A DNA stretch of 64,000 bases from Lelliottia wanjuensis (GTDB taxonomy: Bacteria > Pseudomonadota > Gammaproteobacteria > Enterobacterales > Enterobacteriaceae): positions 56,985 through 120,984 of the forward strand of contig NZ_JASSOT010000050.1 in NCBI RefSeq assembly GCF_030238365.1, given 5' to 3'. Each line of letters starts with the position of its first letter. The first letter of the stretch is position 1. Both the position numbers and the translations under genes were made by a program. The notes under the pieces were generated by a model that worked only from the letters and a program-made list of their open reading frames with translations, searched no databases and was not told the DNA's origin. Of the stretch, positions 17,948 to 26,589 are shown one piece after another.

Positions 17948-18076
17948 AGTATTCCTCTAAATCATTTGCGTCACAGCAAGGCGGCAAGCCCGTGAATCCC
18001 CGGGAGCTTAGTCAACTAAGCGACCGGGGTGAGCGGGCGCAGCCAACGCCGCTGTGGCGCGAAGGATGACGAGGAA
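17948..18076. repeat. ERIC element between dnaB and alr
   Basis: A nearly full-length enterobacterial repetitive intergenic consensus of about 129 bases. Its core palindrome is at 17998-18029: CCCCGG, GCTTAGT, ACTAAGC and CCGGGG in symmetric order. The flanks TGAATCCCCGGGAGCTTA and GACCGGGGTGAGCG match the known ERIC core. One end reaches the stop codon of dnaB, so the 3' end of the dnaB transcript enters the repeat and could fold over its length. Confidence 0.9.
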
Positions 18077-19489
18077 TTATTCGTCGTCGTATTGAGGTCC
18101 CGCATAGTTATCAAAACGCGACCACTGACCGTTAAACGTCAGACGCACCGTCCCGATCGGGCCGTTACGCTGCTTACCAATAATGATTTCCGCAATGCCT
18201 TTCATGTCGCTGTTCTCGTGATAAACCTCGTCACGATAGATGAACATGATCAAGTCGGCATCCTGCTCGATGGAGCCCGATTCACGCAGGTCGGAGTTGA
18301 CCGGGCGCTTATCGGCGCGTTGTTCCAGGGAGCGGTTAAGCTGCGACAGGGCCACCACGGGTACCTGTAACTCTTTAGCTAACGCTTTGAGAGAGCGGGA
18401 GATTTCGGCGATTTCCAGCGTACGGTTATCGGAGAGCGACGGCACGCGCATCAGCTGCAGGTAGTCGATCATGATAAGGCCGATGCCGCCGTGTTCGCGG
18501 GCGATACGGCGCGCGCGGGAGCGGACTTCCGTCGGCGTCAGGCCGGAGGAGTCATCGATGTAGATGTTCCGTTTTTCCAGCAGAATGCCCATGGTACCGG
18601 AGATGCGCGCCCAGTCTTCGTCGTCAAGCTGGCCGGTACGAATGCGGGTCTGATCCACGCGCGACAGAGACGCGAGGGAACGCATCATAATCTGGTCGGA
18701 GGGCATCTCCAGACTGAAGATCAGAACCGGTTTATCCTGCAACATCGCCGCGTTTTCGACGAGGTTCATCGCAAAGGTCGTTTTACCCATCGACGGACGC
18801 GCCGCGACGATAATCAGATCCGAGGGCTGCAAACCGGCGGTTTTTTTGTTGAGATCGTCATAACCGGTGTTCACACCGGTGACGCCGTCGTGCGGTTGCT
18901 GGAAAAGCTGTTCGATACGCGCGACGGTGGAATCCAGGACTTCGGCGATGTTTCGCGGCCCTTCGTCTTTGTTCGCACGGCTTTCGGCGATTTTAAACAC
19001 GCGGGATTCGGCGAGATCCAGCAGGTCTTCGCTGGTGCGGCCCTGCGGGTCAAAGCCCGCTTCGGCGATCTCATTCGCCACAGCGATCATCTCACGGACA
19101 ACGGCACGTTCCCGCACGATGTCTGCGTAGGCGCTGATGTTCGCCGCACTTGGCGTGTTTTTGGATAATTCTGCCAGATAGGCAAAACCACCGACAGAAT
19201 CGAGCTGCCCCTGGCGCTCCAGAGACTCTGCCAGCGTAATCAGGTCAATCGGGCTACCGGCTTCCTGGAGGCGCGCCATTTCGGTAAAGATATGGCGGTG
19301 TGGACGGGTATAAAAATCATCGGATACCACGCGCTCGGCGACATCGTCCCAGCGCTCGTTGTCCAGCATCAAACCGCCCAACACCGACTGTTCCGCTTCA
19401 ATCGAGTGCGGCGGGACTTTGAGTCCGGCGACCTGCAAATCGCGCTCGCGAGGCTCAGTCTGTTTGTTGAAGGGTTTATTTCCTGCCAT
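18077..19489 (-). CDS. dnaB: Replicative DNA helicase DnaB
   Basis: Hexameric 5'-3' helicase that drives the replication fork. The 470-residue protein starts at ATG 19489 (MAGNKPFNKQTEP), the conserved N-terminus; an in-frame extension of 21 codons upstream has no family support. It has an N-terminal all-helical domain (about 25-130), a linker helix, and a RecA-like C-terminal ATPase with Walker A (ARPSMGKTTFAMN, near residue 230) and the LIMIDYLQLM Walker B. The C-terminus ends QYDDE. It is divergent from qorA across 74 bases. No intein is present. Confidence 0.98.
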   Translation of the reverse strand: MAGNKPFNKQTEPRERDLQVAGLKVPPHSIEAEQSVLGGLMLDNERWDDVAERVVSDDFYTRPHRHIFTEMARLQEAGSPIDLITLAESLERQGQLDSVGGFAYLAELSKNTPSAANISAYADIVRERAVVREMIAVANEIAEAGFDPQGRTSEDLLDLAESRVFKIAESRANKDEGPRNIAEVLDSTVARIEQLFQQPHDGVTGVNTGYDDLNKKTAGLQPSDLIIVAARPSMGKTTFAMNLVENAAMLQDKPVLIFSLEMPSDQIMMRSLASLSRVDQTRIRTGQLDDEDWARISGTMGILLEKRNIYIDDSSGLTPTEVRSRARRIAREHGGIGLIMIDYLQLMRVPSLSDNRTLEIAEISRSLKALAKELQVPVVALSQLNRSLEQRADKRPVNSDLRESGSIEQDADLIMFIYRDEVYHENSDMKGIAEIIIGKQRNGPIGTVRLTFNGQWSRFDNYAGPQYDDE

Positions 19490-19563
19490 AGTGAATGGAT
19501 TACCATAAATTGAGAGACGGGGAAGTATAACCGTCTGCAAATGAATCGACAAAGGAGTTCAAC

Positions 19564-20547
19564 GTGGCAACTCGTATCGAATTTCACAAGCATGGTGGTC
19601 CTGAAGTCCTGAAGGCGGTGGAGTTTACCCCCGTAGCACCTGGGGAGAACGAAATCCAGGTCGAAAACAAAGCGATTGGTATCAACTATATCGATACCTA
19701 TATCCGCGGCGGTCTCTATCCGCCGCCGACCATGCCGAGCGGCCTGGGAACCGAGGCCGCAGGTGTCGTGGTGAAAATCGGCAGCGGCGTGAAGCATATT
19801 AAAGAAGGCGATCGCGTGGTGTATGCCCAGTCGCCGCTCGGCGCGTACAGCTCGATTCACAACGTGCCCGCCGATAAGGCCGCCATTCTGCCGAACGCGA
19901 TCTCCTTTGAGCAGGCAGCGGCGTCATTCCTGAAAGGGCTGACCGTCTATTATCTCCTGCGTAAAACCTACGAAATCAAACCCGATGAGCAGTTCCTGTT
20001 CCACGCCGCGGCGGGTGGCGTCGGGCTTATTGCCTGCCAGTGGGCCAAAGCGCTGGGCGCCAAACTGATCGGCACCGTCGGCAGCGCGCAAAAAGCGCAG
20101 CGTGCCCTACAGGCGGGCGCGTGGCAGGTGATTAACTATCGCGAAGAGAGCATCGCCGAGCGCGTGAAAGAGATCACCAACGGCAAAAAGCTGCGCGTGG
20201 TCTATGACTCCGTCGGAAAAGATACCTGGGAAGCGTCGCTCGACTGCCTGCAGCGTCGCGGTTTGATGGTGAGCTTTGGTAACGCCTCCGGCGCAGTCAC
20301 CGGCGTGAATCTGGGCATTCTTAACCAGAAAGGTTCGCTGTACCTCACGCGCCCTTCCCTGCAAGGCTACATCACCACCCGTGATGAACTGACGGAAGCC
20401 AGCAACGAGCTGTTTTCGCTGATCGCCAGCGGCGTAATTAAAGTGGATGTGGCAGAAGCGCAGAAATATCCGCTGAGCGACGCGCAGCGCGCGCATGAAG
20501 TACTGGAAAGTCGCGGGACGCAGGGATCGAGTTTGCTGATCCCATAA
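19564..20547 (+). CDS. qorA: NADPH-dependent quinone oxidoreductase QorA
   Basis: Zeta-crystallin-type medium-chain reductase that reduces quinones using NADPH. It has 327 residues, equal to E. coli QorA, beginning ATRIEFHKHGGPEVL. The nucleotide-binding glycine motif is AAAGGVGLIACQWAKALGAK near residue 150. No structural zinc cysteines are present, as expected for this subfamily. The start is GTG with AAGGAG about nine bases upstream. It is divergent from dnaB and ends at a strong terminator. Confidence 0.97.
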   Translation: MATRIEFHKHGGPEVLKAVEFTPVAPGENEIQVENKAIGINYIDTYIRGGLYPPPTMPSGLGTEAAGVVVKIGSGVKHIKEGDRVVYAQSPLGAYSSIHNVPADKAAILPNAISFEQAAASFLKGLTVYYLLRKTYEIKPDEQFLFHAAAGGVGLIACQWAKALGAKLIGTVGSAQKAQRALQAGAWQVINYREESIAERVKEITNGKKLRVVYDSVGKDTWEASLDCLQRRGLMVSFGNASGAVTGVNLGILNQKGSLYLTRPSLQGYITTRDELTEASNELFSLIASGVIKVDVAEAQKYPLSDAQRAHEVLESRGTQGSSLLIP

Positions 20548-20587
20548 AAAGAATTAGGGCTTCCTGTAGGAAGCCCATTCTTTTTTT
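20546..20587. terminator. Strong intrinsic terminator after qorA
   Basis: AAAAAGAAT and ATTCTTTTT flank the GC stem GGGCTTCC..GGAAGCCC, forming a long helix with a T-run on the plus strand and an A-run on the other side, so it could act in both directions. Confidence 0.88.
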
Positions 20588-20724
20588 AGTTCGGCTGTAT
20601 GTAGGGTACAGCTCGATGAATTCTTTAACGGCAGCCATAGTGACAGATTCGATAAGTAAATCCTATTCTGTTCTAAGCCTCGCTGCCGGAAAAGTTACAG
20701 GTATGTGACGAACGCCTCAATACC

Positions 20725-20967
20725 TTAGTAACGAAAGCGGTTATTGCGCTGATACTGTGGGACTTTTGGCGCTTTTATCGCCCGAATCACCCACACCACA
20801 GCGACCGCTAACAACAGCCACGGCAGCAGTTTAATCATCAGCGCAAACAGCCCGCCGATAAACATCACCACCGTCGCCACCACCAGTGCAGCCAGAATGC
20901 CAAGCAGCGAAATTCCGGTCGCCATCAGCATGACAAAAAATCCAATCACAAACAGCAGTTCCAGCAT
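20725..20967 (-). CDS. pspG: Phage shock protein G
   Basis: Small inner-membrane effector of the Psp envelope-stress response. Its 80 residues hold three hydrophobic stretches (about 1-20, 22-40 and 45-62) and a basic C-terminal tail. The start is at ATG 20967 (MLELLFVIGFF), with GGGAGAG four bases upstream; an extension of five codons has no family support. A sigma-54-type promoter lies 42-58 bases upstream, as expected for PspF control. It is the single-gene outlier of the psp regulon and lies downstream of dusA, as in E. coli. Confidence 0.95.
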   Translation of the reverse strand: MLELLFVIGFFVMLMATGISLLGILAALVVATVVMFIGGLFALMIKLLPWLLLAVAVVWVIRAIKAPKVPQYQRNNRFRY

Positions 20968-21008
20968 GGCTCTCTCCCACATGAATACCTCAGATATGCA
21001 GTGGGTAT

Positions 21009-21025
21009 TACAAGAAACGTGCCAA
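21009..21025 (-). promoter_or_regulatory. Sigma-54 promoter of pspG
   Basis: On the minus strand TTGGCACGTTTCTTGTA matches the -24/-12 pattern (TGGCAC, five bases, TTGC/T). It is placed about 42 bases before the pspG start, consistent with RpoN/PspF control of this gene. Confidence 0.75.
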
Positions 21026-21045
21026 AGTTAACTTATTGATTTAAA

Positions 21046-21080
21046 AACAAAACGCCCCGCGAACATTCGCAGGGCGTGGT
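21046..21080 (-). terminator. Intrinsic terminator after dusA
   Basis: On the minus strand ACGCCCTGCGAA and TTCGCGGGGCGT form a stem followed by TTTTGTTTTT, directly after dusA and before the pspG promoter. Confidence 0.8.
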
Positions 21081-21105
21081 GAATTTGACGAACTTTTGGT
21101 GAAAA

Positions 21106-22101
21106 TTATCGCTTGTCAGCGACCAGACGCAGCGCCTGCTCCAGGACTTCGATATTTGCCCCGGCTTTGTGGGCATTTTCGCTCAGGTAGCGACGCCACT
21201 GACGCGCCCCCGGAATGCCCTGGAATAAACCGAGCATATGACGCGTGACGTGGCCCAGATAGGTGCCGTTGCTCAGCTCGCGCTCGATGTATGGATACAT
21301 GGCGCGCACCACGGCAACCGGGTCTTTGTCGGTGCCGTCCACGCCGAAGATCTCACGATCCACCGAGGCCAGAATGCCCGGATTTTGATACGCCTCGCGG
21401 CCCACCATCACGCCGTCCATGTGTTCTAAATGGGCTTTGGCTTCGTCGAGAGATTTGATGCCGCCGTTGATCGACATGGTCAGATGCGGGAAATCACGCT
21501 TGAGCTGGTACACGCGCGGGTAGTCCAGAGGTGGAATCTCACGGTTCTCTTTCGGGCTGAGACCCGACAGCCAGGCTTTACGCGCGTGGATGATAAACGT
21601 CTCGCACTCACCTTTTCCGGCCACCGTATTGATGAAATCGCACAGAAATTCGTAGCTGTCCTGGTCGTCAATCCCGATACGAGTTTTGACCGTCACCGGA
21701 ATCGACACCACGTCGCGCATGGCTTTGACGCAATCGGCCACCAGTTGGGCATTGCCCATCAGACAGGCGCCAAACATGCCGTTCTGCACGCGGTCGGACG
21801 GACAGCCGACGTTAAGGTTGATCTCATCGTAGCCGCGCTCTTGCGCCAGTTTCGCGCAGTACGCCAGCGCCGCCGGGTCGCTCCCGCCGAGCTGCAAGGC
21901 AACCGGATGCTCTTCGTCGCTATAGGCCAGATAGTCGCCCTTCCCATGAATAATCGCCCCGGTGGTCACCATTTCGGTGTACAGCAGCGTGTGGCGAGAG
22001 AGCTGGCGCAGGAAATAGCGGCAGTGTCTGTCGGTCCAGTCGAGCATCGGCGCGATGGAAAAACGGTGTGCAGGGAAATTTGACTGTGATTCTGACGACA
22101 T
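21106..22101 (-). CDS. dusA: tRNA-dihydrouridine synthase A
   Basis: FMN-dependent reductase that makes dihydrouridine at positions 20 and 20a of tRNA. The 331-residue protein has the TIM barrel with the N-terminal [14 protein letters not shown] motif, the active-site cysteine in [12 protein letters not shown] (near residue 98), and the FMN-phosphate binding INGGIKS and [12 protein letters not shown] segments. The C-terminal RNA-binding helical domain ends LRLVADKR. It lies between pspG and the TraF-like gene, with terminators on both sides, so it is transcribed alone. Confidence 0.97.
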   Translation of the reverse strand: MSSESQSNFPAHRFSIAPMLDWTDRHCRYFLRQLSRHTLLYTEMVTTGAIIHGKGDYLAYSDEEHPVALQLGGSDPAALAYCAKLAQERGYDEINLNVGCPSDRVQNGMFGACLMGNAQLVADCVKAMRDVVSIPVTVKTRIGIDDQDSYEFLCDFINTVAGKGECETFIIHARKAWLSGLSPKENREIPPLDYPRVYQLKRDFPHLTMSINGGIKSLDEAKAHLEHMDGVMVGREAYQNPGILASVDREIFGVDGTDKDPVAVVRAMYPYIERELSNGTYLGHVTRHMLGLFQGIPGARQWRRYLSENAHKAGANIEVLEQALRLVADKR

Positions 22102-22150
22102 GGCGAAGTTTTAAGCATTTGGTGGAAAAGGGGCGCTACTATAGCACAAA

Positions 22151-22177
22151 GAAAAGCCGGAGGCGCATGGCCTCCGG
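22151..22177 (-). terminator. Intrinsic terminator after the TraF-like gene
   Basis: On the minus strand CCGGAGG, a short loop, CCTCCGG and then CTTTTCTTTG form a stem with a T-rich tail just after the stop codon of the TraF-like gene. Confidence 0.8.
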
Positions 22178-22182
22178 TCGTC

Positions 22183-23493
22183 TTAGAAGGTGACGCTCAG
22201 CTGCGCACCCGCGCCCCAGGTTTTGTCTTCCCCGTACAGGCCCATCAGATCCACATGGACCGCGTTGAACGGCGCAAAGCCAAGACCGCCGGTGAAGACG
22301 TTGCTGTCGTTGTCTTTCACGTCCGCACGATAACCGGCACGCACCGCCAGCCAGCTGAGGGGCGTAACTTCCGCACCGACGCCGACGTACTGGGAGTTTT
22401 CTTCACTTTTGAAGCCTTTGGTTTCGGTCAGATCGCCATCGGCGGTGAGCGTCACCAGATCGTTATGCCAGGCCACGCCAGCGGTCACCAGCGGACGGAT
22501 CTGATAGGTATCTTTGTAGTTCACTTCCTCACCCGTGCGGCCATTACGAATGCGGACATCTTTGGTGTCGATATCACGCGACATCAGGTTTTGCCCGCTC
22601 AGGCCCACCGTCCAGTGCTCGCCAAAATCAGCGGTCACACCGGCATCGACGTTGAAACCGGTATCGTCCGTGCGATAGCGGCTGTTGTTCCAGTCGTCGC
22701 TGTCGTAGGTGTAGATGGAGGTGGTGTAGTTATAGAGCCAGGTTTTTTGCAGCTTTGGCGTGATACCGACGGAGACCGGTACATCGGCGATATCAAACTG
22801 ACGCGCCACCGCCACGCCGTAATCCGAGACAATTGCTGCCCGGCCAGACGCGGTGGAGTTGAGGTTTTTGGTGATTTGATCCGAACCATTCAGGGCAGCA
22901 TCCAGCGCGACGCTCCCGGCCACCAGTTTGCTGTTCTGGATGCTGCGCAGATAATCAATATCCTGCTGGTCGATGGAAGAGCTGACGCGCGCGTGGGCGT
23001 AGCCTTTTGCCACAAAGGCAACCGCCAGAACATGGTTGGGAATGCTGACCGCAATTCCGGCGCCGGCGTTAGCGCGGGCGGTTTTGCCTTTCAGATCGTC
23101 CAGTTCGTCAGCGAGATCTTTCGCCGCGCTCTGGAACTGGTTCACGGATCCTAAGGGATTAGCGATGATCTCAGCCGGTGTCAGGCTGTTGATCACATTG
23201 TCGTAGTGATCGACTTTATCGCTGATATCGTCGATCTGATCCTGCAGATTGTCTTTGTCGGTGATCTGCGCGCCGACCGAAGGCAGAATCACGGTAATGT
23301 CGTCATCCGGCTTAGATTTTGCCAGCAGCGCCGGGTTAATGAAGGCTCCACTACCGTAATTGCCCGAAGCAACGCCCGTACCACCCATCGCGTCGCTACG
23401 CGCTTCTGCCCAGGTATTAGCGGCGGACGCCTCGTTTGCCACAAACAGGGAGACAGCGATGCTAACCACCGAAAATTTTAAATGTTTTTTCAC
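22183..23493 (-). CDS. TraF-like (PF13729-type) predicted outer-membrane beta-barrel protein
   Basis: A 436-residue protein with a signal peptide (MKKHLKFSVVSIAVSLFVANEASA) and alternating beta-strand sequence ending in Phe (QLSVTF), both typical of outer-membrane barrels. The N-terminal WAEARSDAMGGTGVASGNYGSGAFINPALLA region resembles the TraF/FadL-like family often annotated 'conjugal transfer protein TraF'. Residues about 80-140 form a predicted coiled coil (DNLQDQIDDISDKVDHYDNV). No conjugation genes are near, so a role in plasmid transfer is unlikely. The gene is absent at this place in E. coli K-12. Its cargo or function is unknown. It is monocistronic, with its own terminator. Confidence 0.75.
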   Translation of the reverse strand: MKKHLKFSVVSIAVSLFVANEASAANTWAEARSDAMGGTGVASGNYGSGAFINPALLAKSKPDDDITVILPSVGAQITDKDNLQDQIDDISDKVDHYDNVINSLTPAEIIANPLGSVNQFQSAAKDLADELDDLKGKTARANAGAGIAVSIPNHVLAVAFVAKGYAHARVSSSIDQQDIDYLRSIQNSKLVAGSVALDAALNGSDQITKNLNSTASGRAAIVSDYGVAVARQFDIADVPVSVGITPKLQKTWLYNYTTSIYTYDSDDWNNSRYRTDDTGFNVDAGVTADFGEHWTVGLSGQNLMSRDIDTKDVRIRNGRTGEEVNYKDTYQIRPLVTAGVAWHNDLVTLTADGDLTETKGFKSEENSQYVGVGAEVTPLSWLAVRAGYRADVKDNDSNVFTGGLGFAPFNAVHVDLMGLYGEDKTWGAGAQLSVTF

Positions 23494-23659
23494 AGTATGC
23501 TCGTTTTATAGTCTGTTATTTAACAACCCTGTTATCTCTTAAACAGGGACGAACTATTGCTGTGAATAACATCAAAAAGACACGCTATTTCCTTAAGTTA
23601 AATCTTCCGGTTGGCCTGTTGTAATTTGTGACGGCCCTCAATATTTATAGAAGAGGAAA

Positions 23660-24148
23660 TTATTTTCGCCCAGGTTTTCCGTCATGCGGGCCAAAAAACT
23701 GCGGGGGATGGTCCACCCAGCGGTCCTCTCGGGTGGCGGCATACACCGGATTGAGCGGGTAATAGATGCGGTTGTGTTTTTTGTTCGCCTCACCCACGAC
23801 CAGCAGCCGAACCTCTTCCTCGGTGTTGTTGATAAAGGTGTGGCAGACCCCGGTTCCGGCCGGAAAACCGACGCTGTCGCCCGGCTCAAGTTTCCATAAA
23901 TAACCGTTAATCCATGCCTGCGGATGCCCTTCAATCACGAAGATAAACTCCTCTTCGTCGCTTTCGGCGTGGGGATAAGAAGTGCGACGGCCCGGCGGCA
24001 GGCGTTCATGGTGAATACCAATCCGCCCCAGCCCCAGTTTTCGGGCCAGCGGCGCGCCGATGGCAAAGAGTTCGTCACTGTCCGGGTAAGTCGAATCGTC
24101 GGCACCTTCGACGTCGCGCCAGTGTCGGATGCAGTCAGGTCTTTTCAT
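23660..24148 (-). CDS. Cupin-domain protein
   Basis: A 162-residue cytosolic protein with a single beta-barrel cupin. The two metal-binding motifs are visible: PHAESDEEEFIFVIEG (motif 1, about residues 58-75) and GDSVGFPAGTGVCHTFIN (motif 2, about 88-106). The C-terminus has a YYPLNPVYAATREDRWVDHPP stretch of unknown role. The start at ATG 24148 (MKRPDCIRHW) is chosen because GGGAA lies about eight bases upstream; a 13-codon extension is possible but lacks support. It is divergent from zur. The substrate is unknown; many such cupins are isomerases, dioxygenases or sugar-binding proteins. Confidence 0.75.
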   Translation of the reverse strand: MKRPDCIRHWRDVEGADDSTYPDSDELFAIGAPLARKLGLGRIGIHHERLPPGRRTSYPHAESDEEEFIFVIEGHPQAWINGYLWKLEPGDSVGFPAGTGVCHTFINNTEEEVRLLVVGEANKKHNRIYYPLNPVYAATREDRWVDHPPQFFGPHDGKPGRK

Positions 24149-24264
24149 TCTGTTTATTCCCTTGTTTCGATGCGTCAGGTATAGCACACCGTGGCGGATC
24201 TCGGCGTTTTCAGCAGAACATGGTAAAGTGAGGGTTTTCCAGACTCCATACTCCGAGGTGCGAC

Positions 24265-24780
24265 ATGGACAAGACCACGATGCAAGATCTGCTGGCGCAA
24301 GCTGAAAAGCTCTGCGCTGAACGCAATGTGCGCCTGACCCCGCAGCGCCTTGAAGTATTACGTCTGATGAGCCTGCAGCGCGGTGCCATCAGCGCCTACG
24401 ATCTGCTCGACCTGCTGCGCGAAAGCGAGCCGCAGGCGAAACCGCCAACGGTCTATCGTGCGCTGGATTTCCTGCTGGAACAAGGGTTTGTGCATAAGGT
24501 GGAATCGACAAACAGCTACGTGCTGTGCCATCTGTTCGATCAGCCAACGCACACTTCGGCTATGTTTATCTGCGATCGCTGCGGTGCGGTCAAAGAAGAA
24601 GGGGCGGAAGGCGTGGAAGACATCATGCATTCTCTGGCGGCAAAAATGGGCTTTGCCCTGCGCCATAACGTGATTGAAGCGCACGGGTTGTGCTCGGCGT
24701 GTGTCGAAGTGGAAGCCTGTCGCCATCAGGGCGAGTGCCAGCACGATCACTCCATTTTAGTGAAGAAAAAACCGCGCTAA
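24265..24780 (+). CDS. zur: Zinc uptake regulator Zur
   Basis: Fur-family repressor that, with zinc, shuts off znuABC and related genes. It has 171 residues, as in E. coli. The N-terminal winged helix includes VRLTPQRLEVLRLM and KPPTVYRALDFLLEQG. The C-terminal dimer domain has zinc ligands in CHLFDQPTHTS, CDRCG and a Cys-rich end (CSACVEVEACRHQGECQHDH). It is followed by a hairpin. The divergent neighbour is the cupin gene; no Zur box was identified nearby. Confidence 0.97.
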   Translation: MDKTTMQDLLAQAEKLCAERNVRLTPQRLEVLRLMSLQRGAISAYDLLDLLRESEPQAKPPTVYRALDFLLEQGFVHKVESTNSYVLCHLFDQPTHTSAMFICDRCGAVKEEGAEGVEDIMHSLAAKMGFALRHNVIEAHGLCSACVEVEACRHQGECQHDHSILVKKKPR

Positions 24781-24785
24781 AAACA

Positions 24786-24812
24786 AAGCGGGCGGCTGTT
24801 AGGCCGCCCTCA
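24786..24812. terminator. Terminator between zur and yjbJ
   Basis: GGGCGGC pairs with GCCGCCC (24790-24809). On the minus strand it is followed by CTTTGTTTTT, so it suits the end of yjbJ best, while it also lies just after zur. Confidence 0.7.
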
Positions 24813-24848
24813 GGGATTGTACTTCCGTGTACAACGGGTAGAACTCTG

Positions 24849-25058
24849 TTACCAGCGGTAGTCGTTGCGTTTTTCCCAGTCAACAACCTCTTTTTCCGCC
24901 TGATCTTTCGCGTAGCCGTAACGTTCCTGAATCTTACCGACCAGCTGTTCGCGTTTACCTTCAATGACGGTCACGTCATCGTCGGTCAGTTTACCCCACT
25001 GTTCTTTCGCTTTACCTTTGAACTGTTTCCAGTTACCGCCGATTTCGTCTTTATTCAT
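24849..25058 (-). CDS. yjbJ: CsbD-family stress protein YjbJ
   Basis: A 69-residue, very hydrophilic stress-induced protein of the CsbD family; in E. coli it is abundant in stationary phase. The sequence is highly conserved: MNKDEIGGNWKQFKGKAKEQW, then GKIQERYGYAKDQAEKEV. The start at 25058 is preferred because GAGGA lies seven bases upstream, whereas an ATG two codons earlier is too close to that site. It converges on zur and is followed upstream by dinF on the same strand. Confidence 0.95.
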   Translation of the reverse strand: MNKDEIGGNWKQFKGKAKEQWGKLTDDDVTVIEGKREQLVGKIQERYGYAKDQAEKEVVDWEKRNDYRW

Positions 25059-25203
25059 AATCATATCCTCATCGTTCGGTTATCACGTAAAATTCGTGTC
25101 GTCCGTTACGTTCATTTCTGCTGGACGTGATATTAATTGTAGATAAGGATTTGGCAGACGTTGAGAGATTCAGAATCTTTAACCGTTTCGTCAAACGAAG
25201 CCA

Positions 25204-26523
25204 CTACGCAAACCAGGTATTGTTGCGCCAGTGACGCCGCCAGATCACCGCCAGAGAGAGGCCGCGCAGGGCGAGGAACACCGCCAGAGCCAGCCACAAA
25301 CCGTGGTTGCCAAGCCAGGGCAGCGTGAAGAGCGTCAGGGCAAAACCGGCCGCCGCGACCGCCATGCTGTTGCGCATCTCGGCCCCGCGCGTCGCACCGA
25401 TAAACATGCCGTCGAGCAAGTAGCACCACACCCCCACCATCGGTAAAACGACCTGCCAGAGAATGTAGTGATTTGCCAGCTCGCGCAGCTCAGGCAGCGA
25501 GGTTAAGAGCGCCACGATATTCGTCCCGAACAAAGCGTAGACGAGCGCAAAGCTTAGCGCCACCAGGCCCGACTGCCGACAGGCCGCCCGCCACACCTCC
25601 TGCAACTGCCCCGTTTCGCGCGCACCGTACGCCTGCCCTGAATGGGCTTCAACCGCATAGGCAAACCCGTCCAGCGCGTAGGCGGTGAAGGTCAGCAGAG
25701 TCATGAGCACCGCGTTCACCGCTACGATCTCCGGCCCGAGCCGCGCGCCGAATACCGTCAGCGCGCCAAAGCAGAGTTGCAGCAGCAGCGAGCGGAGCAT
25801 GATGTCGCGGTTAAGCGCCAGCAGTTTGCGGATATTGCCGTGCCAGGCGGTTTTCAGCATCGCGAGTGTTATCCCGCGCATCGCCAGCACGCGTTTCACC
25901 ATCCACAGTCCGATGAAGAAGGTGCCGTATTCCGCGACAACCGTCGCCAGCGCGGCCCCCTGCACGTTCATGTGCAGGCCCATCACCAGCCACAGATCGA
26001 GCACGATATTGAGCAGGTTTCCCACCACCAGCAGGATCACCGGCGCACGCGCGTACTGCACGCCGAGCAGCCAGCCGAGCAAAACAAGGTTTGCCAGCGA
26101 TGCCGGGGCGCTGAGCCAGCGGATTTCAAGGAACCGTCGCGCCTGTTCGAGCACGGCTTCACTGCCGCCGACGACGTGTAGAGCCAGATCGATTAGCGGC
26201 GTACGCAGCAAAACAATCAGCAGCCCTGCACCGAGCGCAAGAATTAGCGGCTGGACCAGCGCACGAGCCAGACGAACCGGATCTTTAGCGCCAAACGCCT
26301 GGGCCGTCAGCCCGGTGGTGCTCATACGTAAAAAGAGCAGCAGCATAAAGAGGAAGCTGGTCGCCGTCGCGCCGATGGCCACGCCGCCGAGATAAACAGG
26401 GGAATCCAGATGGCCAATCACCGCCGTATCGACCAGCCCGAGCAGGGGAACGGTGATATTGGAGAAAATCATCGGCAGCGCGAGACGCCACAATGCCTTG
26501 TCTGAGGGAGTCAGCAGAGACAT
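25204..26523 (-). CDS. dinF: MATE-family transporter DinF
   Basis: Multidrug and toxic-compound extrusion family membrane protein of 439 residues with twelve predicted transmembrane helices. It starts MSLLTPSDKALWRLALPMIFSN, the typical DinF N-terminus. It lies 66 bases after lexA on the same strand and is expected to share the LexA-controlled transcript, hence damage-inducible. A 10 bp hairpin (26554-26578) in the gap may lower downstream expression. In E. coli it has been linked to oxidative stress protection; the transported substrate is not settled. Confidence 0.96.
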   Translation of the reverse strand: MSLLTPSDKALWRLALPMIFSNITVPLLGLVDTAVIGHLDSPVYLGGVAIGATATSFLFMLLLFLRMSTTGLTAQAFGAKDPVRLARALVQPLILALGAGLLIVLLRTPLIDLALHVVGGSEAVLEQARRFLEIRWLSAPASLANLVLLGWLLGVQYARAPVILLVVGNLLNIVLDLWLVMGLHMNVQGAALATVVAEYGTFFIGLWMVKRVLAMRGITLAMLKTAWHGNIRKLLALNRDIMLRSLLLQLCFGALTVFGARLGPEIVAVNAVLMTLLTFTAYALDGFAYAVEAHSGQAYGARETGQLQEVWRAACRQSGLVALSFALVYALFGTNIVALLTSLPELRELANHYILWQVVLPMVGVWCYLLDGMFIGATRGAEMRNSMAVAAAGFALTLFTLPWLGNHGLWLALAVFLALRGLSLAVIWRRHWRNNTWFA

Positions 26524-26553
26524 GAGAAAGTACCGGGAAAGATAAGAGACAGT

Positions 26554-26578
26554 CAGGCTGCGGAAAGACCGCAGCCTG
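26554..26578 (-). other. Hairpin between lexA and dinF
   Basis: CAGGCTGCGG pairs perfectly with CCGCAGCCTG across five bases. The downstream tract on the minus strand (ACTGTCTCTT) is only weakly T-rich, so this is a possible attenuator rather than a full terminator. Confidence 0.6.
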
Positions 26579-26589
26579 TCAGAGAGACA

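Noticed and set aside
20438..20638. 66-codon minus-strand frame starting MAAVKEFIELYPTYS
   Set aside because: It reads through the qorA terminator into the antisense of qorA and lacks a ribosome site.
22183..23493. Evidence for a conjugation locus from the TraF-like gene
   Set aside because: No other transfer, relaxase or mobility gene is nearby; the protein looks like a chromosomal outer-membrane protein.
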